Of a stretch of 63,943 nt of DNA, positions 24,811-34,188 are shown piece by piece. How positions within the stretch are numbered: the first letter of the stretch is position 1; every line of letters starts with the position of its first letter. This DNA comes from Synergistaceae bacterium. GTDB lineage: Bacteria; Synergistota; Synergistia; Synergistales; Aminobacteriaceae. The notes below the pieces were generated by a model. That model searched no databases. It was given only the letters and a program-made list of their open reading frames with translations, and had not been told where the DNA came from. The stretch is from NCBI GenBank assembly GCA_017443985.1, contig JAFSXR010000007.1:1-63943 (forward strand). Direction: 5' to 3'. The translations under genes and the position numbers were made by a program.

Positions 24811-25993
24811 TGTCCCAAATTTCGCAGGCTATGTCGTCTTTTAAGCCGGAAAAAATTTTTTCAGTTTTGTTTATATCTTTAGGAATTAATTTTACTGTGT
24901 TAGTGTCAACAGCGAAGCCGGAATTTTTTTCGCTGACATCGTTGGCCAAAATATAATCAAGATTTTTACGCGCTAATTTTTCGCGGGCATTTTCTGAAAT
25001 ATTTTGAGTCTCAGCTGCAAACCCGATTAAAATTTGATTTTCGCGTTTTAATTTCCCGACTTCGGCAGAAATATCAGGATTTTGTGAAAGCTCTATGACT
25101 AAATCATTTTTCCCTTCGCGTTTAATTTTTTGAGGCGAGAAATTTTTTGCCCTGTAGTCCCCGACTGCCGCAGCCTTAACGATAAAATCAGCCCATGATA
25201 AATTTTTTTTCACGGCCTCGAGCATTTCAAGCGCGGATTTAATTTTTATGACTTCAAAGCCGTAAGAATTAAAATTAAAATTAACAGGCCCGGAAATAAT
25301 TTTTACCTCAGCTCCTCTGTACCATGCTGCACGCGCCATAGCCGCTCCCATTTTCCCGGTGCTTGGATTAGAAATAAAACGAACGGGGTCTAAATATTCG
25401 TGCGTCGGCCCGGCCGTAATTAAAACTTTTTTATTAACTAAATCATGAACGGGGTATAACGCTCTAAAAATTTCTAATAAAATTTCTTCGGGCTCGTTCA
25501 TTCTGCCTTTGCCCGACACTCCGCAGGCAAGCTCGCCTTCAGCCGGATTAATGACTTTTATTCCGCGCTCCGAAAGAATTTTTATATTTTCCTGCGTCGC
25601 TTTATTAGCGTACATGTTTTCATTCATTGCCGGAAAAATTAAGAGCGGGCACGTTGAAGCAATGACTGCTGAAGTCAAAAGATTGTCGGAAATTCCGTGC
25701 GCGATTTTTGCGAGAGTGTTCGCCGTGCACGGAGCGATTACAAAAACGTTGGCCCATTGAGTTAAATTTACGTGAGGGATATTGAAGTCAAAATTATTTT
25801 CCGTCCAAATTTTTCGCCCCGAAAGAGTTTCAAGAGTCATCGGAGCAACAAAATTTTTAGCCGCTTCCGTCAAAATAATTTCTATCTCACAGCCGGCTTT
25901 CTTAATTAATCTGACCAGTCCGGGAATTTTATAGGCCGCTATGCCTCCTGTTATGCCCAAGAGAATTTTGCGGCCTGCTTTCCAGTTATTCAT
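24794..25993 (-). CDS. coaBC: Bifunctional phosphopantothenoylcysteine decarboxylase / phosphopantothenate-cysteine ligase
   Basis: Two coenzyme A steps in one protein. The flavin-binding CoaC half has LLGITGGIAAYK, FVIAPCTANTLAKIAHGISDNLL, PAMNENMY and CGVSGKGRM. The CoaB half has ITAGPTHEYLDPVRFISNPSTGKMG and FIVKAAAVGDYR. I place the start at ATG 25991-25993 (MNNWKAGRKILLG). An earlier in-frame ATG at 26032 would add a Gln/Lys-rich leader that is only the shadow of the upstream gene's acidic tail. It overlaps the omega-like gene by 8 bases and priA by 17, so the three form an operon. Confidence 0.93.
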   Translation of the reverse strand: MNNWKAGRKILLGITGGIAAYKIPGLVRLIKKAGCEIEIILTEAAKNFVAPMTLETLSGRKIWTENNFDFNIPHVNLTQWANVFVIAPCTANTLAKIAHGISDNLLTSAVIASTCPLLIFPAMNENMYANKATQENIKILSERGIKVINPAEGELACGVSGKGRMNEPEEILLEIFRALYPVHDLVNKKVLITAGPTHEYLDPVRFISNPSTGKMGAAMARAAWYRGAEVKIISGPVNFNFNSYGFEVIKIKSALEMLEAVKKNLSWADFIVKAAAVGDYRAKNFSPQKIKREGKNDLVIELSQNPDISAEVGKLKRENQILIGFAAETQNISENAREKLARKNLDYILANDVSEKNSGFAVDTNTVKLIPKDINKTEKIFSGLKDDIACEIWDNVISL

Positions 25994-26588
25994 CTGAATT
26001 TGTTTCTGTTGTTTCTGCTTCAACTGCTTCAACTGCTTCGGCTTCAGCCGGTTCTGATTCAGTTTTTGTATCGTCCTTAGCTTCTTCTTTTTCTTCGTTC
26101 GTAGTTCTTTTCGTCCTTGCAGCAGGCTTTGATTTTTTTTCGGATACTTTTTTAGTTTTAGTTTTAGTTCTTTCGGTGTTTTCTTTTTTCTCTCTTTTAC
26201 GTTCGGGCTTTTTCTCCGTTGTCTCCTCGTCCTGTGTTTCTTCGATGTCTGTATTTTCTTCTTCGTCTTCCTTTTCGTCTGCTTCTTCTTCAGGCTCCAT
26301 TTCAGGTAAAATTTTGGGCTCTGGCGTTATTGTTTTTTCCTGTTCCGGCGCAGCAGAGACAGTGATCTTGACTTTCGCAGGCGCATAATTTACGCTTATC
26401 GGACTTGTATCGTTCTCAATTTCGCTCAGAACATTCGATATAAAACGCTCATTAGAGTCCGGGTTATTTTTATCAAAAGTAAACTCCTCGCTTTCACGCC
26501 GTGCCTCAGCGGATACTTTTGTTGTAATCTCGTATTTGTTATCAGTTCCGCATTTTTCAGCGAGCCATTCAAGGTCATAAAATTTCAT
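25986..26588 (-). CDS. rpoZ: Putative RNA polymerase omega subunit with long charged tail
   Basis: The first 35 residues (MKFYDLEWLAEKCGTDNKYEITTKVSAEARR) have the pattern of omega: a helix, then NKY and an alternating helix ending in Ala-Arg-Arg. The position ahead of coaBC and priA is the common place of rpoZ. Residues about 90-200 are a low-complexity acidic/basic tail (runs of Glu, Lys, Thr) and are probably disordered. Usual omega is 60-90 residues, so the extension more than doubles it. A different small nucleic-acid-associated protein is possible, since the omega match is short. Confidence 0.5.
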   Translation of the reverse strand: MKFYDLEWLAEKCGTDNKYEITTKVSAEARRESEEFTFDKNNPDSNERFISNVLSEIENDTSPISVNYAPAKVKITVSAAPEQEKTITPEPKILPEMEPEEEADEKEDEEENTDIEETQDEETTEKKPERKREKKENTERTKTKTKKVSEKKSKPAARTKRTTNEEKEEAKDDTKTESEPAEAEAVEAVEAETTETNSDE

Positions 26589-26994
26589 AAAAAATTCTCC
26601 TTATGCAAAAAATTTTTATCACGTTTATATTTTAGCGCAGGGGAGCGAATTATCGCACGCTCGACTTGATATTATACACGCAGGAGGAGCTGTGGCAGCT
26701 CCATAAAAAATGCACTTATGATATAATACCTTAAGTCATTCTAAAAAATCCAGAAGAATTATTTTTTGGGGGCTACAATGGGCACTACAAAAACTTCAAA
26801 ATTTTTTCGTCATTATAATTTTTTACGACACGTATAAAAAAATTTAAGTCAATGAATTTTCACAAGACCTTCTCAAAAATTTTCGCTCCGGCTTTTTAAG
26901 TTTTATAAAAATTTTTTTAGGCCCTAAAAATTTTTTGTGCTGTAAAATAATAGCAAGTGAATTTTTAATCTCAATATGAAAAAGGTGATAGCCA
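26589..26994. other. Gene-free AT-rich interval between divergent operons
   Basis: About 400 bases without a gene. It holds a perfect stem GGAGCTG-TGG-CAGCTCC (around 26684-26700) with no T-run on its 3' side on either strand. There is a TATAAT about 30 bases further on the plus strand, and a minus-strand TATAAT in GTATAATATC toward the omega-like gene. AAAATTTT runs are frequent. Promoters for both flanking operons must lie here; no RNA gene is recognised. Confidence 0.5.
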
Positions 26995-27588
26995 ATGAAC
27001 TACGAAAATTCAGTAACACTTTCCGGCCGTCTGCATCTCTTGAGCCGCAAAAAAGACGATAAGCACTTCGCATTCTCGATCCGCCACGAGAGTTCTATGA
27101 TTGACGGAACGCCGCGCAAAGATTTTTTGAATGCCCGTGCTTTTCTGCCTGATGTCCAGGAAAAATTGAAAGCCCTCGAAGAAAATACGCCTATCCTCGT
27201 TCACGGGGCATTGAGAACATCGACGGGAAGCGGCGAGTTATATTTAGCCGTCAGCGATGTTGAAGTTTTACCGGAAGATTTTAAGCCGGAAAATGACGTA
27301 GAACTTGCGGGCTATGTTCATTTAGTAAAAGCACAGCCGGTGGGCGAGACGGGGCTCGGAAGGTATCAACGCTTCGCGGTCCGTCAGGAATATGCTGACG
27401 AGCACGGCCACTCAAGACGCGATTTTATAGTCGTTCGCGTCTATGAGGAAGTTGTCAACAGCTACGACAGCAATGTAAATTCTATTGTAAACGAGAAAAA
27501 AACAGACGACCCTGTAAAAGTCAAAGGCACTCTGCGCTCATCAAGGGGAAGCGGAGTCAATTACGTTATGTGCACTGACATAAAATAA
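26995..27588 (+). CDS. Tandem OB-fold, SSB-like protein
   Basis: A 197-residue protein made of two similar halves. Half one has NSVTLSGRLHLLSRKKDDKH, RKDFLNARAF and GALRTSTGSGELYLAVSDVEVL. Half two has NDVELAGYVHLVKAQPVGE, RRDFIVVRVY and GTLRSSRGSGVNYVMCTDI. Each reads like a single-stranded-DNA-binding OB fold of about 90 residues. The acidic SSB tail is missing. It probably binds nucleic acid, but the function is not known. AAGGTGATA precedes the ATG. It is followed 3 bases later by the rpiR-type regulator, so the two are co-transcribed. Confidence 0.6.
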   Translation: MNYENSVTLSGRLHLLSRKKDDKHFAFSIRHESSMIDGTPRKDFLNARAFLPDVQEKLKALEENTPILVHGALRTSTGSGELYLAVSDVEVLPEDFKPENDVELAGYVHLVKAQPVGETGLGRYQRFAVRQEYADEHGHSRRDFIVVRVYEEVVNSYDSNVNSIVNEKKTDDPVKVKGTLRSSRGSGVNYVMCTDIK

Positions 27589-27591
27589 AAA

Positions 27592-28461
27592 ATGAACGTT
27601 CAGCGACTTGAAGACAGAATAAGAGGGAAGCTCAACACGTTTCCTTCAAAAACACGACGGGTAGCCGAATATATTTTGGCTAACTCATCAGAAATAGCTT
27701 TTCACTCAATCAGCGAGACTGCCGAAAAATTATCAGTCTCCCGCGCTCAGCTGGTCCGCGTTTCCAGAATGCTGGGTTTTGAAGGCTACGCTGACCTTAA
27801 GAATACGCTGAAGAAAAAATTATTGACTCAGGTCATTCCCTCATCGTCAAAGATCGGGCTTGAAAACGGATCTGATATTATTTCGGAGCTTTGCAGGCTG
27901 GAGCAGGCGAATATAAGCGAGACTTATAAAAATCTGACGCTTGACAAGGCCATGATAAATAATTTCTGCGATTTCATAAAAAATTCTGATGCGATTTACT
28001 GCATGGGCTGGGGAATTTCCGCTCTTCCTGCCGAATGGCTCTACACCAGATTTACCGAGCTCGGCCTGAAAAGCGTTTTAATGCGGCGCGGTTCTCTTTC
28101 TCTAATCGAACAGGCAAGGGGAATAAAATCTAATGACATGTTAATCGTCTGCGAGCTTCCAAGCTACGTAATCGAAGTAACAGAGGCCGTGAAAGAAATT
28201 TCTTCTCAAAATACCTGCGTTGTTACAATCACTGACAGCCCGGCGGCTCCGGTGTGTACATATTCGCAGCTTAATTTTTATGCCAGCGACAACTCGCCGA
28301 TATTCGGAAGCAGTTTAATCGGTTCGATGTTTGCCGTTCATGTTTTAACTTCCGTGCTTGCTCAAAAAATGGGCAGCGCCGGGAAAACAGCACTCGAAAC
28401 TCAAAAAGAAAATCTGAAAGATAACCGCGTCTATTATCCGTCATACGGACTTAGATATTAA
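27592..28461 (+). CDS. RpiR/MurR-family transcriptional regulator
   Basis: A 289-residue regulator. The N-terminal HTH_6 domain has SKTRRVAEYILANSSEIAFHSISETAEKLSVSRAQLVRVSRMLGFEGYADLK-type sequence at about 18-70. The C-terminal SIS domain at about 110-260 (SDAIYCMGWGISALPAEWLYTR; NDMLIVCELPSY; TCVVTITDSPAAP) binds a phosphosugar-like effector. Members control sugar-phosphate or amino-sugar catabolism, but no sugar genes lie nearby. The effector and targets are unknown. It ends at heptamer repeat locus 6, which with the opposing gene forms a shared terminator. Confidence 0.87.
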   Translation: MNVQRLEDRIRGKLNTFPSKTRRVAEYILANSSEIAFHSISETAEKLSVSRAQLVRVSRMLGFEGYADLKNTLKKKLLTQVIPSSSKIGLENGSDIISELCRLEQANISETYKNLTLDKAMINNFCDFIKNSDAIYCMGWGISALPAEWLYTRFTELGLKSVLMRRGSLSLIEQARGIKSNDMLIVCELPSYVIEVTEAVKEISSQNTCVVTITDSPAAPVCTYSQLNFYASDNSPIFGSSLIGSMFAVHVLTSVLAQKMGSAGKTALETQKENLKDNRVYYPSYGLRY

Positions 28462-28511
28462 GTAAGAGTTAGGAGTTAGGAAGTAAAAACCCCTTGCTCC
28501 TGACTCTTTAC
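28461..28511. terminator. Heptamer repeat locus 6, convergent terminator
   Basis: AGAGTTAGGAG faces CTCCTGACTCT, with the units TTAGGAAG and CCCCTTG in the loop. It lies between the convergent regulator and the SH3/zinc-ribbon gene. Confidence 0.7.
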
Positions 28512-30373
28512 TGAATTGAATTTATTGTTATTACGCTTATGGCGTTGTTCTTGTCGAGCTGTACGCTGACGCCCGTTTTATTTCCCTCGTTGTACTGCAA
28601 AATTTTATTGCTGAGGCCCGAAGGGTAGCCCATAATCTGAAGCAGTGCCGTCTGGCTCATTCCAACCTTCAAGCCGTTTTGAAGTTCCCGTCTCGAACTG
28701 GTAACCCTTATGCGCGTCAAATCGTCGTCCTTAAAGGTTGCAGTAAGTCCTTCCCATTCCGCGCTTGTCGATGAACTTCTTGTGGGCTGTCCGAGAGCGT
28801 CGGCAAGCTGTGATTTATCGCTGCCGAATGTTTTTAATAAAGCGTTCGAGTATCCGGAGGGCAGGCCCTCGCCAAGCGGCTGAATATAGCGTCCGTAGAT
28901 CCAGCCTTCTTTTCCGCCGGTAATGACGTTATACCAGATACCCTGATGCTGTCCTGAAGTTACGTTATAGTTGCCGATAATTTCAACTCTGCTGTTGACA
29001 TTGAGGCGCGCAACCCTGTCTGAATTTGTCGTATGATCGGCGCGGACGTTGACATTACTGCCGATGACCATTCCTCGTTTAGGCTCTCTGGCCGGCGTGA
29101 AGTTCGGCAGGACGTTTTCAGCTACGGCGATCGGCGTTGCGATACTGGTATCCTGCACCGGCGCGGCTGTCGTTGACGATCCTGACGGTACGGTCGTTAC
29201 GCTGATATTATTTTCATTATTAGCGTTCAAGTTATTAATAACTTTTGTCTGTGCGATAGGCGGCAAATCTCCGGGCGGAAGTTTTCTGAGGCCGAGCAGG
29301 AAGTACAAAGCACCGCCGACAACACCGACAAGCAAAAGCATGCTGAGAATTTTTCTGCCTGCTGAACGCTTGCGCTTCTTTGCTCTTCGCGTGTATCTTG
29401 AAAATTCCTGATAAGACGAGGCCGCCGCGTCAATGTTATTGTTAATTTTTTGTCTTGTTCCGCCGGCCATGCCGAAATCCGAAGATGCTGCCCTCTTGGG
29501 TTTCACGAATACTTTTGGATTTCCAGCCTGTTCGCTGTTCATTTCATCATCACCATCATTCACATTAGGATTTGTATTTATATCGTTCATTGCGAAATTT
29601 TTTTCAGACTCAAAATTTCCGCCCGGAGTATCAGCTGCGTCGCTGTTCTGTGCTTCAGGCAGTTCTTCATCAACAGGTATAGAAAGAGCCGTGCCGCATA
29701 CGGAACAAAATCTTGCCTCTCGTGCAACGGTTGCTCCGCAAGTTGGGCAGGATTTCGACATTCGCCTTCGTAATTTCGGAGGCTCGTTATTAATATTAAG
29801 GACGGGGGGAGTTACATCGCCGTTTAACGTAGGCTCAGGAATGTTCGCTTCGTTATATGAAGGTGCCGCAGGCTGTTCGGGATAGCCTCCCTGTACATAA
29901 TCAACTTCATCTCCTTCTTCGGCGTAGTTCTCGCTTTCGTTGCCGAGATAATATTGCGGCGTTTGCGGCTGTGAAAATTCTTCGGGCTCCGGCTCTTCAT
30001 CGTCCTCATAAAACAAGTCTTGATAGTCGTTACGTTTTTCAGGCTTCAAGAAAAAGCACAGAAGCATCGCAAAAAAATATATTCCGCCATAAAGCCACGT
30101 ATCTTTTGACGGGACACAGAGCCCTCCGCCTATTAAAAGAAACAGCGCGCCCCATTTGCTTTTATTAAAGGCTATCACGCCTCCGATTAAAGCAAAGATA
30201 GCCGACACTACGGGCAGGCTTGCAAGAACGGTAGTAGAGACGTTAAAAATCGCTCCGGTATTCACGAGTGATCCGAAGAGCATAAAAACGCCATGTATTA
30301 TCGAGGTTATCGCAGCACCTAACGTCAGTGCTAAAATTACCCAGCTCATTTTTCTTAGATATTCACTCCTCAT
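28508..30373 (-). CDS. Membrane protein with zinc ribbon and SH3b domains
   Basis: A 621-residue protein. Residues about 8-115 contain four predicted transmembrane helices. An acidic, Pro-rich linker follows, then a zinc ribbon (CPTCGATVAREARFCSVCG, about residue 210). A further Asn-rich linker leads to a basic patch, a fifth helix (ILSMLLLVGVVGGALYFLLGL, about 345-365) and a Thr/Asn linker. An SH3b domain follows (IGSNVNVRADHTTNSDRVARL, about 440-500), then two small repeated units (LADALGQPTR..DDLTRIRV and LQIMGYP..). The zinc ribbon would face the cytoplasm and the SH3b the periplasm, suggesting an envelope sensor or scaffold. The C-terminal layout matches the SH3b protein at 18651-19343. 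Confidence 0.65.
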   Translation of the reverse strand: MRSEYLRKMSWVILALTLGAAITSIIHGVFMLFGSLVNTGAIFNVSTTVLASLPVVSAIFALIGGVIAFNKSKWGALFLLIGGGLCVPSKDTWLYGGIYFFAMLLCFFLKPEKRNDYQDLFYEDDEEPEPEEFSQPQTPQYYLGNESENYAEEGDEVDYVQGGYPEQPAAPSYNEANIPEPTLNGDVTPPVLNINNEPPKLRRRMSKSCPTCGATVAREARFCSVCGTALSIPVDEELPEAQNSDAADTPGGNFESEKNFAMNDINTNPNVNDGDDEMNSEQAGNPKVFVKPKRAASSDFGMAGGTRQKINNNIDAAASSYQEFSRYTRRAKKRKRSAGRKILSMLLLVGVVGGALYFLLGLRKLPPGDLPPIAQTKVINNLNANNENNISVTTVPSGSSTTAAPVQDTSIATPIAVAENVLPNFTPAREPKRGMVIGSNVNVRADHTTNSDRVARLNVNSRVEIIGNYNVTSGQHQGIWYNVITGGKEGWIYGRYIQPLGEGLPSGYSNALLKTFGSDKSQLADALGQPTRSSSTSAEWEGLTATFKDDDLTRIRVTSSRRELQNGLKVGMSQTALLQIMGYPSGLSNKILQYNEGNKTGVSVQLDKNNAISVITINSIQ

Positions 30374-30410
30374 AAAAATTAATTTTTTGTTTATTATACA
30401 TAAAAAAATA

Positions 30411-30437
30411 CTTCCTACCTCCTACCTCCTAACTCTT

Positions 30438-30447
<10 letters not shown>
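30411..30447. repeat. Heptamer repeat locus 7
   Basis: CTTCCTACCTCCTACCTCCTAAC on the plus strand, just past the stop of tsaC (minus). It lies between tsaC and the following SH3/zinc-ribbon gene, and includes AAAGAGTTAAAAGAGTTA-type units on the minus strand. Confidence 0.7.
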
Positions 30448-32556
<2,109 letters not shown>

Positions 32557-32606
32557 TCATGTATAATTTTATTTAATTATAATTTTTTTTTAAGGAGCTT
32601 TTCAAC

Positions 32607-32831
32607 ATGAACTGTAAAATAAATTTTCTTTGGGACAACGAAGCAGCAGTATGGATTGCGACAAGCCCTGATGTGCCGGGACTAATGCTCGAATCCGGCT
32701 CACTTGACGCTCTTATTGAACGAGTAAAATTCGCAACACCTGAGCTTATGGAGTTAAATGGAATAAAGCCTGAAAATCTCAATATGTCATTTATTGCTAA
32801 ACGCGAAGACAAGATAACTGTAAATGACTGA
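32607..32831 (+). CDS. hicB: HicB-like antitoxin (DUF1902-type, pair 2)
   Basis: A 74-residue protein with the compact HicB core: NFLWDNEAAVWIATSPDVPGLMLESGSLDALIERV. It lacks an obvious DNA-binding C-terminus. It precedes its toxin gene, the reverse of pairs 1 and 3, and overlaps it by 8 bases. Sequence similarity to the other HicB proteins in this window is low, so it was probably acquired independently. The ATG has AAGGAG about 11 bases upstream. Confidence 0.8.
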   Translation: MNCKINFLWDNEAAVWIATSPDVPGLMLESGSLDALIERVKFATPELMELNGIKPENLNMSFIAKREDKITVND

Positions 32832-33021
32832 GTACGAAAAAATAGTCCGTGAAATTTTGAAAAAGCACGGCTGCTATTTTGTTCGGCACGGCAAAGGCGA
32901 TCATGATATTTGGTACAGCCCGATTACGAATGCTAACTTTGCGGTTGACGGCAAAATTAAATCGCGGCACATGGCAAACGGTATAATGAAACAAAGCGGC
33001 ATTAATCATCATTTCAAATAG
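32824..33021 (+). CDS. hicA: HicA-like mRNA interferase toxin (pair 2)
   Basis: A 65-residue YcfA/HicA protein: YEKIVREILKKHGCYFVRHGKGDHDIWYSP, with His in GDHDIW at the active position. It overlaps its antitoxin and converges on pair 3, whose hicB is separated from it by the TRD remnant at 33008-33117. Its C-terminus (KQSGINHHFK) reads into DNA antisense to that remnant. Confidence 0.82.
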   Translation: MTEYEKIVREILKKHGCYFVRHGKGDHDIWYSPITNANFAVDGKIKSRHMANGIMKQSGINHHFK

Positions 33022-33117
33022 CGATTCAAAATTTCTCCCGTCTCGCCTTTTAATAATTCTAATCTTTTTTCGGCTTCGAGGAGCTTTTCAACTTTCAAGT
33101 ATTTTTTCAAAATTTTA
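33008..33117 (-). pseudogene. Remnant of a target-recognition-domain C-terminus
   Basis: Conceptual translation gives ILKKYLKVEKLLEAEKRLE then LLKGETGEILNRYLK and a stop. This repeats the end of the second TRD at 33608-34188 (EAEKRLELLKGKTGEILKKYL). It starts just after the hicB stop of pair 3, so that hicAB pair sits between two copies of the same coding sequence. No start codon; not expected to be expressed alone. Confidence 0.7.
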
Positions 33118-33333
33118 CGCGTACATTAAATTATTTTTATAATGCGGAATTTCACGCCCAAGCATTTCTGCCGTTTCAAGCCATTCTGCAATAATTATTT
33201 CAGAATTTCTTAATGCTTCTTCTGGTGTATTGCCGTCAGCCATACAGCCTGCAAGTTCAGGGACTTCAACTAGAAATTTATTGTCATCTTCAGACCAGTA
33301 AAGTATTTTTTTGTACTTATCCATAAAAAACAT
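33115..33333 (-). CDS. hicB: HicB-family antitoxin (pair 3)
   Basis: A 72-residue HicB protein: YWSEDDNKFLVEVPELAGCMADGNTPEEALRNSEIIIAEWLETA, the classic core with the PEALxN-type helix. It is short, without a C-terminal DNA-binding domain. It lies 8 bases after hicA 3 in the toxin-first order. Its last codons touch one of the direct repeats. Confidence 0.87.
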   Translation of the reverse strand: MFFMDKYKKILYWSEDDNKFLVEVPELAGCMADGNTPEEALRNSEIIIAEWLETAEMLGREIPHYKNNLMYA

Positions 33334-33341
33334 CTCCCAAA

Positions 33342-33590
33342 TTAAATGCTTAATTTATATTTTAGAATAACATTACGAATCTGTTTAACCTGATACGATT
33401 TTGCTTTGTTACCGTCAGGTTGTATATTAATAATTTCTTCAACTCCGGCTTTCCAATATATAAAATGGCTTCCTCTTGTTCTATGCTGAAAGCCAAGAGC
33501 TGTTAAAAGTTTTTGTAAATCAGAAAACGCAATATTATTATCTTTCACGCCGCTTAAAACATCAAAAAGAATTTTTATAACAGGCGGCAA
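33342..33590 (-). CDS. hicA: HicA-family mRNA interferase toxin (pair 3)
   Basis: An 82-residue HicA: FSDLQKLLTALGFQHRTRGSHFIYWKAGVEEIINIQPDGNKAKSYQVKQI-type sequence with the catalytic His in GSHFIY. It lies 17 bases downstream of the second TRD and in the same direction as the R-M gene, so all may be read from one transcript that begins far upstream. Confidence 0.87.
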   Translation of the reverse strand: MPPVIKILFDVLSGVKDNNIAFSDLQKLLTALGFQHRTRGSHFIYWKAGVEEIINIQPDGNKAKSYQVKQIRNVILKYKLSI

Positions 33591-33607
33591 AATGTTTCAC
33601 TTCCATT

Positions 33608-34188
33608 TTAATTCAAATATTTTTTCAAAATTTCCCCAGTCTTGCCTTTTAATAATTCTAATCTTTTTTCGGCTTCGGCAATTTTGTTTTCAAAGACTTC
33701 GCATTCGTCTATAATTTTTTGTTGAACGTCGAGCGGCGGCACAGGAATTTTTAGTGTCCCAATATTATTTGACAGATTATTTATATTTGAGCCTGTACTA
33801 CTTTCAGAAAAAATTTTTTTCATCGTAGAGCTATTCAAAATATAATACAAGTATTTTGAAATGCACTTCGTATTTTTTGCGCGAATAATTCCCATAAATC
33901 CACCTGCATAAAAATTCGTATCAGCCTTTATATATGCAACTTTTCCAACGTGCTTTTTGCTCCCGCTTGACATACAAATAAAAATATCTTTTGCTTTAAG
34001 ACGACTATCTTCAGGAAAATCTTTTTTATCATCAACATAAATTTTCTTCGTTATTTCAAAACGTCCGTCAAGTGTAATATTGTCTGCTGTAAGAACAATA
34101 TTTTGAGTTTCATTTAACCTCTGTTCACCTTTATCGTAATTAACACCTCTAAAGAGTAAAGCAATATCAAAAAGATTAAATAGTTTTA
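33608..34188 (-). CDS. Second target-recognition domain, out of frame with the R-M gene
   Basis: About 193 codons are open from the poly-G tract to the stop at 33608. The order is VKLFNLFDIALLFRGVNYDK (typical TRD start), DIFICMSSGSKKHVGKVAYI, KYLYYILNSS, IPVPPLDVQQKIIDECE and a C-terminal helix EAEKRLELLKGKTGEILKKYL. It has the form of half an HsdS subunit. It has no good start of its own except ATG 33971-33973, which would remove the first third. It is most sensibly the continuation of the preceding R-M gene after a one-base change in the G tract. Confidence 0.82.

Larger units (their letters stand above)
33025..33677. repeat. Direct repeats flanking hicAB pair 3
   Basis: A 54-base segment (33025-33078 and 33624-33677) is repeated, with 33 bases at its right end identical. 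A second 21-22 base repeat occurs at 33095-33116 and 33613-33633, differing at one base. Together they bracket the hicA-hicB pair and suggest insertion or recombination within a TRD gene. Confidence 0.75.

Noticed and set aside
26684-26700. Perfect stem GGAGCTG/CAGCTCC as a terminator
   Set aside because: No T-run follows on either strand and no gene ends nearby; it may be an operator but nothing else supports it.
34186-34188. R-M gene simply ending after the first TRD as a normal gene
   Set aside because: The stop lies directly after a 10-G tract, and the shifted frame is open for 193 codons with full TRD character, which is unlikely by chance.
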